Of a stretch of DNA of 64,000 nucleotides, positions 53,646-64,000 are shown in pieces; position 1 is the first letter of the stretch, and each line of letters opens with the position of its first letter. The stretch spans positions 1 to 64,000 of the forward strand of contig NZ_MSXW01000018.1 in the NCBI RefSeq assembly GCF_001945445.1, given 5' to 3'. The translations under genes and the position numbers were made by a program. The notes beneath the pieces were generated by a model that did not search any database, was not told where the DNA came from, and saw nothing but the letters and a program-made list of their open reading frames with translations. Source of the stretch: Pseudomonas sp. PA27(2017). GTDB taxonomy: Bacteria; Pseudomonadota; Gammaproteobacteria; Pseudomonadales; Pseudomonadaceae.

Positions 53646-54596
53646 ATGACGTCACCCGCCCCCGCTGCGCAATTGCTGATGATCGGCCCTTTGCTGCCAG
53701 CGCTTGTCGCCCGTATCGAACAGTCGTATCGCGTCCATCGTTTCTGGGAAGTCGATGACCCGTCCGCCTGGTTGCAAGCCAACGCCGGCAGCATCGATGC
53801 CATCGCCACCAGCGGCGTGTTCGGCGCCAAGGCCGAACTCATCGAGGCCCTGCCGAACCTCAAGGCGATCATCAGCTTCGGCGTGGGGTATGACGCTATT
53901 GCCGTCGATACGGCAAAGAAACGTGGCGTTACCGTGACCAATACGCCGGGCGTGCTGGACAACTGCGTCGCCGATACGGCGGTGGCGATTCTGCTCGATG
54001 TAGGGCGTCGGATCAGCGAGGCTGATCGCTTCGTACGGGCGGGTGAGTGGCAGAGCGGCCGCTTTCCGCTGGCCGGCAGCATCGGCGGCAAGGTGTGCGG
54101 CATCGTTGGCATGGGCAATATCGGCCGGGCGATCGCCAAGCGAGTTGAAGCGTTCGGCATGACCGTCGCCTATCACAATCGCCGGCGCCGCGATGACGTC
54201 GACTATGCTTATCACGAAACCCTGGAGGGGCTGCTGGAAGCCGCCGACTACGCGGTGCTGGTGGTGCCCGGTGGCAGCTCGACAGACAAACTGATCGGCG
54301 CCGAGCAACTGCGTGCCCTCGGCCCAGAGGGCTATCTGGTGAACATCGCCCGCGGCTCGGTGGTGGACGAGCAGGCTCTGGTCGAGGCGCTGCAGAACGG
54401 CACCATCGCCGGCGCGGCGCTCGACGTGTTCGCCGACGAGCCCCAGGTGCCGGCCGAGCTGCTTGCGCTGGACAACGTGGTGCTCACCCCGCACATCGGC
54501 AGCGGCACCCATGAAACCCGCCAGGCCATGGCCGACCTGTTCTTCGCCAACCTCGACGGCTTCTTCAAGCACGGCAAGGCAGTGACGCCGGTATAA
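53646..54596 (+). CDS. D-isomer 2-hydroxyacid dehydrogenase (glyoxylate/hydroxypyruvate reductase type)
   Basis: A 316-residue NAD(P)-dependent reductase. The Rossmann motif CGIVGMGNIGRAIAKRVEAFG lies near 150-170; the catalytic Arg in IARGSVVDEQAL, Glu in DVFADEPQVP and His in LTPHIGSGTHE are complete. The GxGxxG followed by NRRRR suggests NADPH preference, as in glyoxylate/hydroxypyruvate reductases. AGGAGA precedes ATG 53646. Divergent from the Nramp-like gene. Confidence 0.88.
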   Translation: MTSPAPAAQLLMIGPLLPALVARIEQSYRVHRFWEVDDPSAWLQANAGSIDAIATSGVFGAKAELIEALPNLKAIISFGVGYDAIAVDTAKKRGVTVTNTPGVLDNCVADTAVAILLDVGRRISEADRFVRAGEWQSGRFPLAGSIGGKVCGIVGMGNIGRAIAKRVEAFGMTVAYHNRRRRDDVDYAYHETLEGLLEAADYAVLVVPGGSSTDKLIGAEQLRALGPEGYLVNIARGSVVDEQALVEALQNGTIAGAALDVFADEPQVPAELLALDNVVLTPHIGSGTHETRQAMADLFFANLDGFFKHGKAVTPV

Positions 54597-54607
54597 CGCC
54601 CGGCAAT

Positions 54608-54645
54608 AAAAAACCGCTGCCCGTAACCGGAGCAGCGGTTTTTTT
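54608..54645. terminator. Bidirectional Rho-independent terminator between the dehydrogenase and trpA
   Basis: AAAAAACCGCTGC (54608-54620) pairs with GCAGCGGTTTTTTT (54632-54645); T-runs face both ways. It serves the rightward dehydrogenase and leftward trpBA. Confidence 0.92.
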
Positions 54646-54658
54646 ATGCGCGAGTTGC

Positions 54659-56829
<2,171 letters not shown>

Positions 56830-56957
56830 TCAGCTCGCGCTTTTCTGCTGGCTCGCTGGCGCACCGGGGCGGAACATGTTTTCTGTCGGTGCCCATAAAG
56901 GGTGCGGAATATTTTATCCACAGGCCTTTATCCGCAGGATTTACCGGTCGAGTTGGC

Positions 56958-56973
56958 TGGCACGCTTCATGCT
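56958..56973 (+). promoter_or_regulatory. Sigma-54 promoter of the ABC/M20/DUF1989 operon
   Basis: TGGCACGCTTCATGCT has the -24 GG and -12 GC elements 12 bases apart and matches the RpoN consensus at nearly all fixed positions. Transcription would begin near 56984, about 47 bases before the first ATG. No NtrC-type activator gene is in the neighbourhood, so the activator must be encoded elsewhere. Confidence 0.78.
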
Positions 56974-56982
56974 TTTGTACTT

Positions 56983-57003
56983 TTATTCAAGTTACTTGAA
57001 TAA
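56983..57003. promoter_or_regulatory. Perfect 21-bp palindrome at the operon's transcription start
   Basis: The arms TTATTCAAGT and ACTTGAATAA flank a central T. It overlaps the predicted sigma-54 start site and ends 27 bases before the first gene. The best candidate ligand is the XRE-cupin protein encoded at the operon's end, since such regulators usually bind a palindrome before the neighbouring catabolic genes. Confidence 0.7.
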
Positions 57004-57030
57004 ATATCCAAGCATTCAAGAGGCCTCGCC

Positions 57031-57876
57031 ATGAACCGTCGTGCCGTGAAAAATCTGTCACTTGCGCTCGCCACCGTGTTTGTCAGTTCCCTGGCCCAGG
57101 CCGGCGATCTGCTGCAGCGCATCACCCAGGAAAAACAGATCACCGTCGCCACCGAGGCGCGCTTCGCGCCGTTCGAATCCGTGGAGAACGGCAAGATCGT
57201 CGGTTACGGTGCGGACCTGATGAGTTACGTGCTGGCCGACCTGCCTGGTGTCAAGGTCAAGCAGCTGGACCTGCCCTTCCAGGGCATTCTCCCGGGCCTG
57301 GACACCGGCAAGTTCGACTTCGTGGTGACTTCGGTGACGGTCAACAAGGCGCGCTTCGAGCAGTTTGCCTTTACCGTGCCGATTGCCGAATCCACCGTGG
57401 CGCTGCTCAAGCGCGGCAACGACGATTCCATCAACAGCCTGAGCGACCTCAACGGCAAGGTCGTCGGCTCGCAAAGCGGCTCGGGCCAGCTGCAGATCCT
57501 GCAGGCTTATGACCAGAAGCTCAAGGATGCAGGCCAGTCGGGGCTCAAGGCCATTCGTCAGTACGTCAGCTTCGACGAAGCCTATGCCGACCTTGCGTTG
57601 GGGCGCCTGGATGGCGTGGCGCAATCGCTGTCCAACCTTGGCCCGCTGATCAAGTCGCGCCCTGGCATGTTCACCACCCTCGACGAAATGCTGGGCCCGA
57701 AAACCTACTACGGCTGGGTCGGCCGCAAGGATGCCGACAGTGCCAGCCTGGTTAAGCTGTTCAGCGACGGCATCGCCCGCGCCAACCGCGACGGCACCAT
57801 GAAGAGCCTGCAGGAAAAATGGTTCGGCTTCACCATGGACGTGCCGGCAGACACCATGCCCACGCCGAGCATCTGA
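57031..57876 (+). CDS. Amino-acid-type ABC transporter, substrate-binding protein
   Basis: A 281-residue periplasmic receptor (SBP_bac_3). Signal peptide MNRRAVKNLSLALATVFVSS with cleavage near AQA; ARFAPFESVENGKIVGYGADLM is the family's ligand-binding lobe, and FDFVVTSVTVNKARFEQFAFT its hinge. First gene of the operon, 10 bases before the first permease. Substrate not readable; the M20 hydrolase downstream suggests an amidated or N-substituted amino acid. Confidence 0.87.
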   Translation: MNRRAVKNLSLALATVFVSSLAQAGDLLQRITQEKQITVATEARFAPFESVENGKIVGYGADLMSYVLADLPGVKVKQLDLPFQGILPGLDTGKFDFVVTSVTVNKARFEQFAFTVPIAESTVALLKRGNDDSINSLSDLNGKVVGSQSGSGQLQILQAYDQKLKDAGQSGLKAIRQYVSFDEAYADLALGRLDGVAQSLSNLGPLIKSRPGMFTTLDEMLGPKTYYGWVGRKDADSASLVKLFSDGIARANRDGTMKSLQEKWFGFTMDVPADTMPTPSI

Positions 57877-57886
57877 GCGGCCGACC

Positions 57887-58543
57887 ATGACTGATTTCGG
57901 CGACCGCCTGGCGCTCTACTGGCCAGCCCTGCTCGACGGTGCGCTCACCACCTTGTGGCTGTGCCTGGCCGGCATGCTGCTGGGCTTCGCCCTCGGCGTG
58001 CTGATCTACCTGCTGGGCAGCAGCCGCAGCCGGGGCTGCGTGGCGTTCGCCAGGGTCTACGTGAGCTTCTTCCGCGGCACCCCGATGCTGGCGCAACTGC
58101 TGCTGCTCTTCTACCTGCCGGCCGGGCTGGGCATGGACGTGCCGGCGCTGGTGGCGGCAGCCCTGGCATTGGCCCTGAATACCGCGGCCTATCAATCGCA
58201 GATCCTGCGCAGCGGTTTCGCCGCCATTGCCGCCGGGCAACTGGAGGCTGCGGCGGTGTTCAGCATCGGCCGCTGGCAGACGCTGCTGCATATCCAGTTG
58301 CCGCAGGTGGTGCGCCTGACTCTGCCGGCGCTGATTTCCGAGCTTATCGATGTGATCAAGGTGTCGGCCGTGGTCTCGGTGATTTCCATCACCGACCTGA
58401 TGCGGGTCAGCCAGCAACTGGTCTCGCAGACCTACCGGCCGCTGGAGGTTTACCTGGTCGCGGCGCTGTTCTACCTGGCGCTGACCAGCCTGCTGGCTCT
58501 GCTCGGGCGGCAGCTGGAGCGTCGCTGGCAGGCCCGCAGCTGA
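57887..58543 (+). CDS. Amino-acid-type ABC transporter permease 1
   Basis: A 218-residue inner-membrane permease of the HisMQ type with the N-terminal YWPALLDGALTTLWLCLAGMLLG and an EAA-like loop (AAGQLEAAAVFSIGRWQTLLHIQLPQ) contacting the ATPase. Overlaps or abuts the next permease (TGATG), so the pair likely forms a heterodimer. Confidence 0.87.
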   Translation: MTDFGDRLALYWPALLDGALTTLWLCLAGMLLGFALGVLIYLLGSSRSRGCVAFARVYVSFFRGTPMLAQLLLLFYLPAGLGMDVPALVAAALALALNTAAYQSQILRSGFAAIAAGQLEAAAVFSIGRWQTLLHIQLPQVVRLTLPALISELIDVIKVSAVVSVISITDLMRVSQQLVSQTYRPLEVYLVAALFYLALTSLLALLGRQLERRWQARS

Positions 58544-58554
58544 TGGAGAACTGG

Positions 58555-59190
58555 ATGAACTACCTTCCCGATTTCGGCCAGGCGCTGCTCGTCACCCTGG
58601 GCATCAGCTTTGCCGGCGCAGCCCTGGGCCTGCTGCTGGGCTTCGCCCTCAATGCGCTGCGTCTGGCAGTGCCCGGTTGCATCGGCCTCTACCGGCTGTA
58701 CGTCTGGCTGATACGTGGCACGCCGTTCCTGGCGCAGCTGCTGCTGATCTACTTCGGCCTGCCGGTGTTGGGGCTGACCCTGGACGCCATCGAGGCGAGC
58801 ATTCTCGCCCTGTGTCTGTACAGCGCTGCGTATTTCGCCGAGCTGCTGCGCTCGGCCTGGGCCAGCGTGCCTGCGGGGCAGCTGGAGGCGGCGCGGGTAC
58901 ACGGCCTCAGCGGCCTGCAGACGTTCTGGCACATCCAGGCGCCCCAGGCCCTGGCGTTCGCCCTGCCGCTTCTGGGCAACCAGGTGATTCTGACCATCAA
59001 GGAGAGCGCGGTGGCCTCGATCATCACCGTGCCGGAACTGACCATGACCGCCGGGCAGATCGTGTCCAGCACCTTTTCCTACGTCGCGCCCTATGTGCTG
59101 CTGGTGCTTTCGTACTGGCTGCTGACGCTGCTGATCGGCTTCGCCGCCGCCGCGCTTGGCCGTCGCGCAACCCGCTACCAGCGAGGATGA
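58555..59190 (+). CDS. Amino-acid-type ABC transporter permease 2
   Basis: A 211-residue HisMQ-type permease (LVTLGISFAGAALGLLLGFAL; EAA loop PAGQLEAARVHGLSGLQTFWHIQAPQ). ATG 58555 has GGAGA 7 bases before it; ATG 58543 coupled to the previous stop is the alternative. The stop is followed after 4 bases by the ATPase gene. Confidence 0.85.
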   Translation: MNYLPDFGQALLVTLGISFAGAALGLLLGFALNALRLAVPGCIGLYRLYVWLIRGTPFLAQLLLIYFGLPVLGLTLDAIEASILALCLYSAAYFAELLRSAWASVPAGQLEAARVHGLSGLQTFWHIQAPQALAFALPLLGNQVILTIKESAVASIITVPELTMTAGQIVSSTFSYVAPYVLLVLSYWLLTLLIGFAAAALGRRATRYQRG

Positions 59191-59194
59191 CCTG

Positions 59195-60001
59195 ATGAGC
59201 AATCGTCCCCTTCTTGAAATGCGCGGCGTGGGCAAGTCCTACGGCGCCAACACCGTGCTGCGCGGCTTCGACCTGCGTGTGCACGCCGGCGAGATCGTCT
59301 CGCTCATCGGCCCTTCCGGCTCCGGCAAGACCACCGCCCTGCGCTGCATGAACTTCCTCGAAGCCTACGACCAGGGCGAGGTGTGGATCGACGGTCAACT
59401 GCTCGGCTACAGCGGCAGTGGCCGGCGCCCAACCGACCAGGACAGTGCGGCCAGCATCGCCGAGGTGCGTCGACCACTGTCCATGGTATTCCAGCAATTC
59501 AACCTGTGGCCGCACATGACCGTGCTGGAGAACGTCATGGCACCGCTGCTGCTGGGCAAACACCTGAATCGCAGCGAGGCACGTAGCCTGGCCGAATCGG
59601 CGCTGCAGCGGGTCGGCCTGGCTGCCAAGCTGGGCGCCTATCCGGCACGTCTGTCCGGCGGCCAGCAGCAGCGCGTCGGCATTGCCCGGGCGCTGGCGGT
59701 CAAGCCGCGGTTGATGCTGCTCGATGAGCCGACCTCGGCACTCGACCCGGAACTGGTCGAAGAGGTGCTGCAGGTGATTCGCGGCCTGGCCAACGATGGC
59801 ATGACCATGGTGATGGTGACCCACGAAATGAGTTTCGCGGCGCAGATATCCAGCCAGGTGGTGTTCATGGAGGCCGGCCAGGTGGTCGAGACCGGCGAGC
59901 CGGCGACGCTGTTCCAGGCGCCCGCCACCGACCGCCTCAAGCAATTTCTCAAACCCTGGTTCAATCGCAGCCTCACGCCGCGTCAGGAGGTCAGCCCATG
60001 A
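59195..60001 (+). CDS. Amino-acid-type ABC transporter ATPase
   Basis: A 268-residue GlnQ/HisP-type ATPase: Walker A GPSGSGKTT, Q-loop VFQQFNLWPHMTVL, signature LSGGQQQR, Walker B LLDEPTSALDP, switch VTHEMSFA. A longer-than-usual segment between Walker A and the Q-loop (SGSGRRPTDQDSAASIAEVR) resembles that of HisP/OccP proteins. Overlaps the M20 gene by 4 bases. Confidence 0.9.
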   Translation: MSNRPLLEMRGVGKSYGANTVLRGFDLRVHAGEIVSLIGPSGSGKTTALRCMNFLEAYDQGEVWIDGQLLGYSGSGRRPTDQDSAASIAEVRRPLSMVFQQFNLWPHMTVLENVMAPLLLGKHLNRSEARSLAESALQRVGLAAKLGAYPARLSGGQQQRVGIARALAVKPRLMLLDEPTSALDPELVEEVLQVIRGLANDGMTMVMVTHEMSFAAQISSQVVFMEAGQVVETGEPATLFQAPATDRLKQFLKPWFNRSLTPRQEVSP

Positions 60002-61230
60002 AGGCCGAGAACGTGATGGCGGCGGTGCGTGGCGAGCGACTGCACGGCCTGCTCGATACCCTGGCCGGTTTCGGTGCGCTGCCGACTGGTGGAATGAACC
60101 GCCAGGCGCTTTCCGACGAGGATTTCGCGGCGCGTGCCTGGCTGATCGGTGAGGCGCAGCGCATCGGCTGTCGTGTGTGGACCGATGTCTGCGCCAACCT
60201 GTTCATCCGCCGCGATGGCCTGGAAGACCTGCCACCGGTAATGACCGGCAGCCATATGGACACCCAGCCCAGCGGCGGGCATCTGGATGGCTGCTACGGG
60301 GTGATGGCGGGGCTGGAGTGCCTGCTGGCGCTGCATGAGCTGGACCTGAGCACCCGTCGGCCGATCGAACTGGTGGTCTGGACCAACGAGGAGGGCAGTC
60401 GCTTCAGCCCCGGCGCCATGGGTTCCAGCGCGTTCGTCGAGCCGCAGCGCATGAGCGCTTATCGCGACAGCCGTGATGCCGCCGGCGTCAGCGTCGCCGA
60501 GGCGCTGGACGAGCATGGCCGCCGTTTCTCCGGGCTACCGCTGCGCGAACGGATCGCGGCGCATGCCTTCGTCGAGCTGCATATCGAGCAGGGGCCGGTA
60601 CTGGAGCGCGCCGGCGTACCGCTGGGCGTGGTGTCCGGGATTCAGGGCGTGCGCTGGTATCAGGTGCGCTGCCGCGGTGCGTCGGCCCATGCCGGCACCA
60701 CACCGATGGACATGCGCCAGGATGCGTTGCTGCTGGCCACCGCTTGCCTGCCGGCCATCGACGCCCTGGCCGAACGCCTGGCCGGCGCCGACAAGCGCCT
60801 GACCTTCGGGCGCTGGCAGGTGTTGCCCAACTCGATCAACACCGTCGCCGGTGAGGCGACCTTCACCATCGACTTCCGTCACGCCGACCCCGAAGTGCTG
60901 GCGGCCTTCGACGCCGAACTGCCCGCTTGCCTTCCTGATGCCGCCGACCTGCAGCCGCTGTTCAGTCACCCGCCCGTGGCCTTCGATGCGGCCGTCGTCG
61001 ACATGCTGCAGCGCGCCGTCGAGGCCACCGGCGAAGCGTCCCTGAGCCTGCGCTCGGGAGCCTTTCACGATGCCATGTACCTGGCCACGCATTGCCCCAC
61101 CGGCATGCTGTTCGTGCCGAGCCGCGATGGCATCAGCCACAACCCCAGGGAATACACCGAACCCTCCCAGCTCGAAGCCGGCGCCCGCGCGCTGGCCTGG
61201 AGCCTCGTCCAACTGGCCGATCAGGCCTGA
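59998..61230 (+). CDS. M20-family amidohydrolase (N-carbamoyl/allantoate-type hydrolase)
   Basis: A 410-residue binuclear metallohydrolase of the AllC/HyuC-like group. Metal ligands are visible in TGSHMDTQPSGGHLDGCYGV and VVWTNEEGSRF; SAHAGTTPMDMRQDALL marks the dimerisation domain and SGAFHDAMYLATHCPTGMLF the C-terminal metal-binding His. The family removes N-carbamoyl, formyl or ureido groups from amino acids or allantoate. The narrow substrate is unknown; transport and hydrolysis appear coupled in the operon. Start overlaps the ATPase stop (ATGA). Confidence 0.85.
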   Translation: MKAENVMAAVRGERLHGLLDTLAGFGALPTGGMNRQALSDEDFAARAWLIGEAQRIGCRVWTDVCANLFIRRDGLEDLPPVMTGSHMDTQPSGGHLDGCYGVMAGLECLLALHELDLSTRRPIELVVWTNEEGSRFSPGAMGSSAFVEPQRMSAYRDSRDAAGVSVAEALDEHGRRFSGLPLRERIAAHAFVELHIEQGPVLERAGVPLGVVSGIQGVRWYQVRCRGASAHAGTTPMDMRQDALLLATACLPAIDALAERLAGADKRLTFGRWQVLPNSINTVAGEATFTIDFRHADPEVLAAFDAELPACLPDAADLQPLFSHPPVAFDAAVVDMLQRAVEATGEASLSLRSGAFHDAMYLATHCPTGMLFVPSRDGISHNPREYTEPSQLEAGARALAWSLVQLADQA

Positions 61231-61257
61231 CCCGTACTCGCCCAACCAGGAGCTACC

Positions 61258-61968
61258 ATGAGCCATTCCAACCACGCCCACGATTACCCCGCCTGCTGCC
61301 AGCCCGACAACGGCGCCTCGCTGGGCACCAACGCCACCCTCGCCGAGCCGCTGTCGGCTGACGGTACGCCGGAGCTCGGCAAGACCTATACCGTGCCGGC
61401 CCGCTGCGGCCGCGCCGTGCGCCTGAAAGCGGGCGAGGTGATCCGCATCGTCAACACCCACGGCACCCAGGTGTGCGACACCTGGCTGTTCAATGCCGAA
61501 GACCTGAGCGAATTCCTGTCCATGGAGCACGCCCGCGCCCATATCGACCGGGTCATCCCCAAGCCGGGCGACGAGCTGTTCAGCAACCGCCGGCGCGCCA
61601 TCGGCAAACTGCTCACCGATACCTCGCCCGGCGTGCACGACACCCTGATCGCCGCCTGCGACCTGCATCGCTACACCAACCTCGGTGTCGAGGGTTACCA
61701 CGACAGCTGCGCCGACAACATGCGCCTGGCCCTGCAGGCCATCGGCCTGCGCGCCCGCGAAGTGCCGCAGCCGTTCAACCTGTGGATGAACATCCCGGTG
61801 AAGGCGGACTACAGCATCGAGTGGCTGCCGCCAGTGTCCAAGGCCGGCGACTACGTGGAGATCGAAGCCGTGATGGATTGCGTGGTGGTCATGTCGGCCT
61901 GCCCGCAGGACATCGTGCCGATCAATGACCTGAACCCGGTGGAAGTGCATTTTTCGGTCATGCGCTGA
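61258..61968 (+). CDS. DUF1989 (urea carboxylase-associated) family protein
   Basis: A 236-residue cytosolic protein: TYTVPARCGRAVRLKAGEVIRIVNTHGTQVCDTWLFN, NLGVEGYHDSCADNM and QPFNLWMNIPVK are DUF1989 signatures with conserved Cys and His that may bind metal. Members occur beside urea-carboxylase, purine or amine-degradation genes, often as pairs; here a single copy follows an M20 hydrolase. The reaction is unknown; acting on the carbamoyl or ureido product is a working guess. AGGAG lies upstream of the ATG. Confidence 0.83.
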   Translation: MSHSNHAHDYPACCQPDNGASLGTNATLAEPLSADGTPELGKTYTVPARCGRAVRLKAGEVIRIVNTHGTQVCDTWLFNAEDLSEFLSMEHARAHIDRVIPKPGDELFSNRRRAIGKLLTDTSPGVHDTLIAACDLHRYTNLGVEGYHDSCADNMRLALQAIGLRAREVPQPFNLWMNIPVKADYSIEWLPPVSKAGDYVEIEAVMDCVVVMSACPQDIVPINDLNPVEVHFSVMR

Positions 61969-62097
61969 GCCGCATCGGCAACCCTGCTGGCAGGGGGATT
62001 AATTCCCGCGCGCTTGGGCGATACTGTGCGGCAGACGGGTGAAACCCTGCTGCCGCACCTTTGCCGCCAGGGTCGGTATCCATTGATCGAGACGTGC

Positions 62098-62703
62098 ATG
62101 CTCAAATCTCATACACCACCGGCAAAAGCCAGTCACACTGATGGTTTACCCAGCCTGGGCGTACGCCTGCGCCACGCTCGGAAAGTTGCCGGGCTAACGC
62201 TCAAGCAGCTAGCCACGGTGGCCGGTTGTTCGGAAAGCCTGATTTCCAAACTGGAGAACGACGCCGCCTCGCCATCGCTGGCCATGCTTCATCGCCTGGC
62301 CGGTGCGCTGGGCAGCAACGTTTCCGAGCTGACCTCGGAAGACTGGGTTTCGGACGAGCCGGTGCTGCGTGCAGGTGAGCGGCCCGTGAAACGCTTCGTC
62401 AAGCGCAACAAGGATGGCGATATCGGCCTGGAGCGCATCACCCACCTGCAAAAGGGCGGGCTGCTGCAGGGCAACATCCACATCGTAGCGCCGGGGGTGG
62501 CCAGCGATGGGCTGATCGAGCATCCGGGCGAGGAGATGGGCTACGTGCTGGCCGGCAGCATCGAGCTGACCATTGGCGATCAGTGCTACAGCCTGGCCAC
62601 TGGTGACGCCTTTCACTTCCCCAGCAACCTGCCCCACGGCTACCGCAACAGCGGCACCGTCGAGGCTCGGATTCTGTGGGTCAACACCCCGGCGACATTC
62701 TGA
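62098..62703 (+). CDS. XRE-family regulator with cupin domain
   Basis: A 201-residue regulator: HTH_3 (~20-75, RLRHARKVAGLTLKQLATVAGCSESLISKLENDAASP) and a C-terminal cupin (HPGEEMGYVLAGSIELTIGDQCYSLATGDAFHFPSNLPHGYRN) binding a small ligand. XRE-cupin proteins such as PuuR and PauR usually repress the adjacent catabolic operon and are released by its substrate. The palindrome at 56983-57003 is the candidate operator. ATG 62098 is 129 bases past the DUF1989 stop; no strong ribosome binding site. Confidence 0.87.
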   Translation: MLKSHTPPAKASHTDGLPSLGVRLRHARKVAGLTLKQLATVAGCSESLISKLENDAASPSLAMLHRLAGALGSNVSELTSEDWVSDEPVLRAGERPVKRFVKRNKDGDIGLERITHLQKGGLLQGNIHIVAPGVASDGLIEHPGEEMGYVLAGSIELTIGDQCYSLATGDAFHFPSNLPHGYRNSGTVEARILWVNTPATF

Positions 62704-62793
62704 AGGCGGTGGTCAGAGTCGCTGCGACTGGACGGCATCGCCCGATGGCGGATAATCGCGCTTCTTGAAATCGCCATGCGGGTAAGGAATGCC

Positions 62794-63462
62794 ATGAAAA
62801 CAGGCTGGTTGTGGATATTCCCGGGTATCGGTGCGCTGATGCTGGCCGGCGCGCTGGGTATTCAGATGGCGCGCTTCAGCGCCGAGGCGCAGATGACGCG
62901 TACCGAAGGTTTCATCGTGGACATCGAGGGCGGTTGCCCCACGGTGTCCTTCACTACCCTGGATGGTACCCTGGGCGAGTACCAGAGCAGCACCTGCAGC
63001 ACGCCGCCGTCTTTCGATATCGGTGAGCGGGTAGCGGTGTATTACGATCCGCAGGATTCCGAGCGCGCGCGCATCGACAGCTTCGAGCAGAACTGGATAG
63101 GTAGCCTGGTCGTCGGTGGCATCGGCGCGGTGTTTCTGGCGATCGGCCTGGTCTTCGTGCTGCCGCCGTTGTTCGGCAAACGCCGCGCCGCTCGGTTGCT
63201 GGCGACCGGGACGCCGGTGCAGGCCGAAGTGGTGGACGTCGAGCTCAATGGTTCGCTGAGCATCAACGGCCGCAACCCGTATCGCATCGTCGCCCAGTGG
63301 CTGAACCCGCAGACCAACAAGCTGCATGTGTTTCGTAGCGCCAACCTGTGGTTCGATCCGGGCCCCTATATCAGCGAGTCGCTGGTCACGGTGATGATCG
63401 ACCCGAACAACCCCAAACGCTACAGCATGGACACCCGCTTCCTGCCCGAGTTGGCAGACTGA
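62794..63462 (+). CDS. DUF3592-domain membrane protein
   Basis: A 222-residue membrane protein with a first helix ([18 protein letters not shown]), a soluble loop domain ([19 protein letters not shown] ... [18 protein letters not shown], the DUF3592 core), a second helix ([23 protein letters not shown]) and a second DUF3592-like domain. Function unknown. AAGGAA lies 5 bases before ATG 62794, preferred over ATG 62776. Confidence 0.78.
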   Translation: MKTGWLWIFPGIGALMLAGALGIQMARFSAEAQMTRTEGFIVDIEGGCPTVSFTTLDGTLGEYQSSTCSTPPSFDIGERVAVYYDPQDSERARIDSFEQNWIGSLVVGGIGAVFLAIGLVFVLPPLFGKRRAARLLATGTPVQAEVVDVELNGSLSINGRNPYRIVAQWLNPQTNKLHVFRSANLWFDPGPYISESLVTVMIDPNNPKRYSMDTRFLPELAD

Positions 63463-63463
63463 C

Positions 63464-64000
63464 ATGGCCCAGGACCTGCCATCACTCAATGCCCTGCACG
63501 CCTTCGAGGCGGCAGCGCGGCTGGGCAGCGTCAGCCGTGCGGCTGTGGAGCTGCACGTCACCCACGGCGCGGTGAGCCGGCAGATCCGTACCCTGGAAGA
63601 GCAACTGGGCGTGGCGCTGTTCGTCAAGGACGGGCGCGGGCTGAAGCTGACCGATGCTGGCATGCGCCTGCGGGACGTGAGCGGTGAGACCTTTGCCCGA
63701 CTGCGCCAGGTGTGCGGCGAGCTGCGCCAGCGCGAAGCCGATACGCCCTTTGTGCTGGGCTGCCCGGGCAGCCTGCTGGCGCGCTGGTTCATCCCGCGCC
63801 TGGATCGACTCAACGGCGCGCTGCCGGATTTGCGCCTGCAGCTGTCCACCAGCCAGGGCGAACTGGACCCGCGCAGCCCCCAGGTCGACGCCACCCTGCT
63901 GTACGCCGAGCCGCCCTGGCCGGCGGATATGCAGGTCTTCGAGTTGGCGCGCGAATCCATCGGCCCGGTGCTCAGCCCGCAACACCCGCGGTTCGCCGAG
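63464..64000 (+). CDS. LysR-family regulator (truncated by window edge)
   Basis: The first 179 residues of an LTTR, with the frame open at the right edge. Winged helix [42 protein letters not shown] places it in the GcvA/AmpR-like branch, followed by the start of the effector domain ([21 protein letters not shown]). One base separates the DUF3592 stop from its ATG. Targets lie outside the window. Confidence 0.85.
   Translation, partial: MAQDLPSLNALHAFEAAARLGSVSRAAVELHVTHGAVSRQIRTLEEQLGVALFVKDGRGLKLTDAGMRLRDVSGETFARLRQVCGELRQREADTPFVLGCPGSLLARWFIPRLDRLNGALPDLRLQLSTSQGELDPRSPQVDATLLYAEPPWPADMQVFELARESIGPVLSPQHPRFAE

Overview
The window is a chromosomal segment of a Pseudomonas-type gammaproteobacterium. 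The evidence is GC-rich coding with many TGATG/ATGA stop-start overlaps, abundant REP-type palindromes, a zinc-sparing cluster (folE2, dksA2, zigA, a DUF1826 gene and a second COG0523 gene) ordered much as I remember P. aeruginosa PA5532-PA5539, a MifS/MifR-like pair next to a C5-dicarboxylate MFS transporter, and sigma-54 promoters. No rRNA, tRNA, CRISPR array or intact insertion sequence was found. The only transposase is an IS110-type C-terminus cut by the left edge.

Layout. 1-1.1 kb: transposase end, a three-copy 115-bp REP array, a decayed stretch and an AT-rich gap. 1.1-4.8 kb (minus): trans-4-hydroxyproline genes, an epimerase plus a three-subunit D-hydroxyproline dehydrogenase; the epimerase carries an in-frame ~46-49 codon insertion derived from an inverted-repeat element. 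4.9-9.8 kb: zinc-starvation genes around one shared Zur-type operator. 10.1-14.7 kb (minus): dicarboxylate transporter with a sigma-54 promoter, and its presumed mifS-mifR regulators. 14.8-25.9 kb: mostly housekeeping genes, with two Kef-type antiporters, a thioesterase, an SMI1/KNR4 protein, a Tim44-like protein, an orphan TRAP binding protein and uvrD. 26.3-35.6 kb: a contact-dependent inhibition locus (cdiB, cdiA, a membrane immunity candidate) followed by a decayed second toxin tail with a SUKH immunity gene; the toxin end is visibly AT-rich. 35.6-44.0 kb: galM, two lipoproteins, a hydrolase, an AmpG-like transporter, a 161-bp tandem REP array and a SulP transporter. 44.3-49.2 kb: choline-O-sulfate use (choX, betC, LysR regulator), a DOPA-dioxygenase-like gene and an EamA transporter. 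49.3-54.6 kb: pbpG, a LysR gene with a divergent NmrA-like oxidoreductase, an atypical Nramp protein and a 2-hydroxyacid dehydrogenase. 54.7-56.7 kb: trpBA without an adjacent trpI, although a TrpI-like operator is present. 57.0-62.7 kb: an apparent catabolic operon (amino-acid-type ABC transporter, M20 amidohydrolase, DUF1989 protein, XRE-cupin regulator) preceded by a sigma-54 promoter and a perfect 21-bp palindrome. The window ends with a DUF3592 protein and a LysR gene truncated by the right edge.

The most interesting items are: the 57-62.7 kb operon, whose substrate is unknown but whose promoter and operator can be read; MITE-like inverted-repeat elements, three of which sit exactly at stop codons while a related one is domesticated inside the hydroxyproline epimerase; and the two-module CDI locus.
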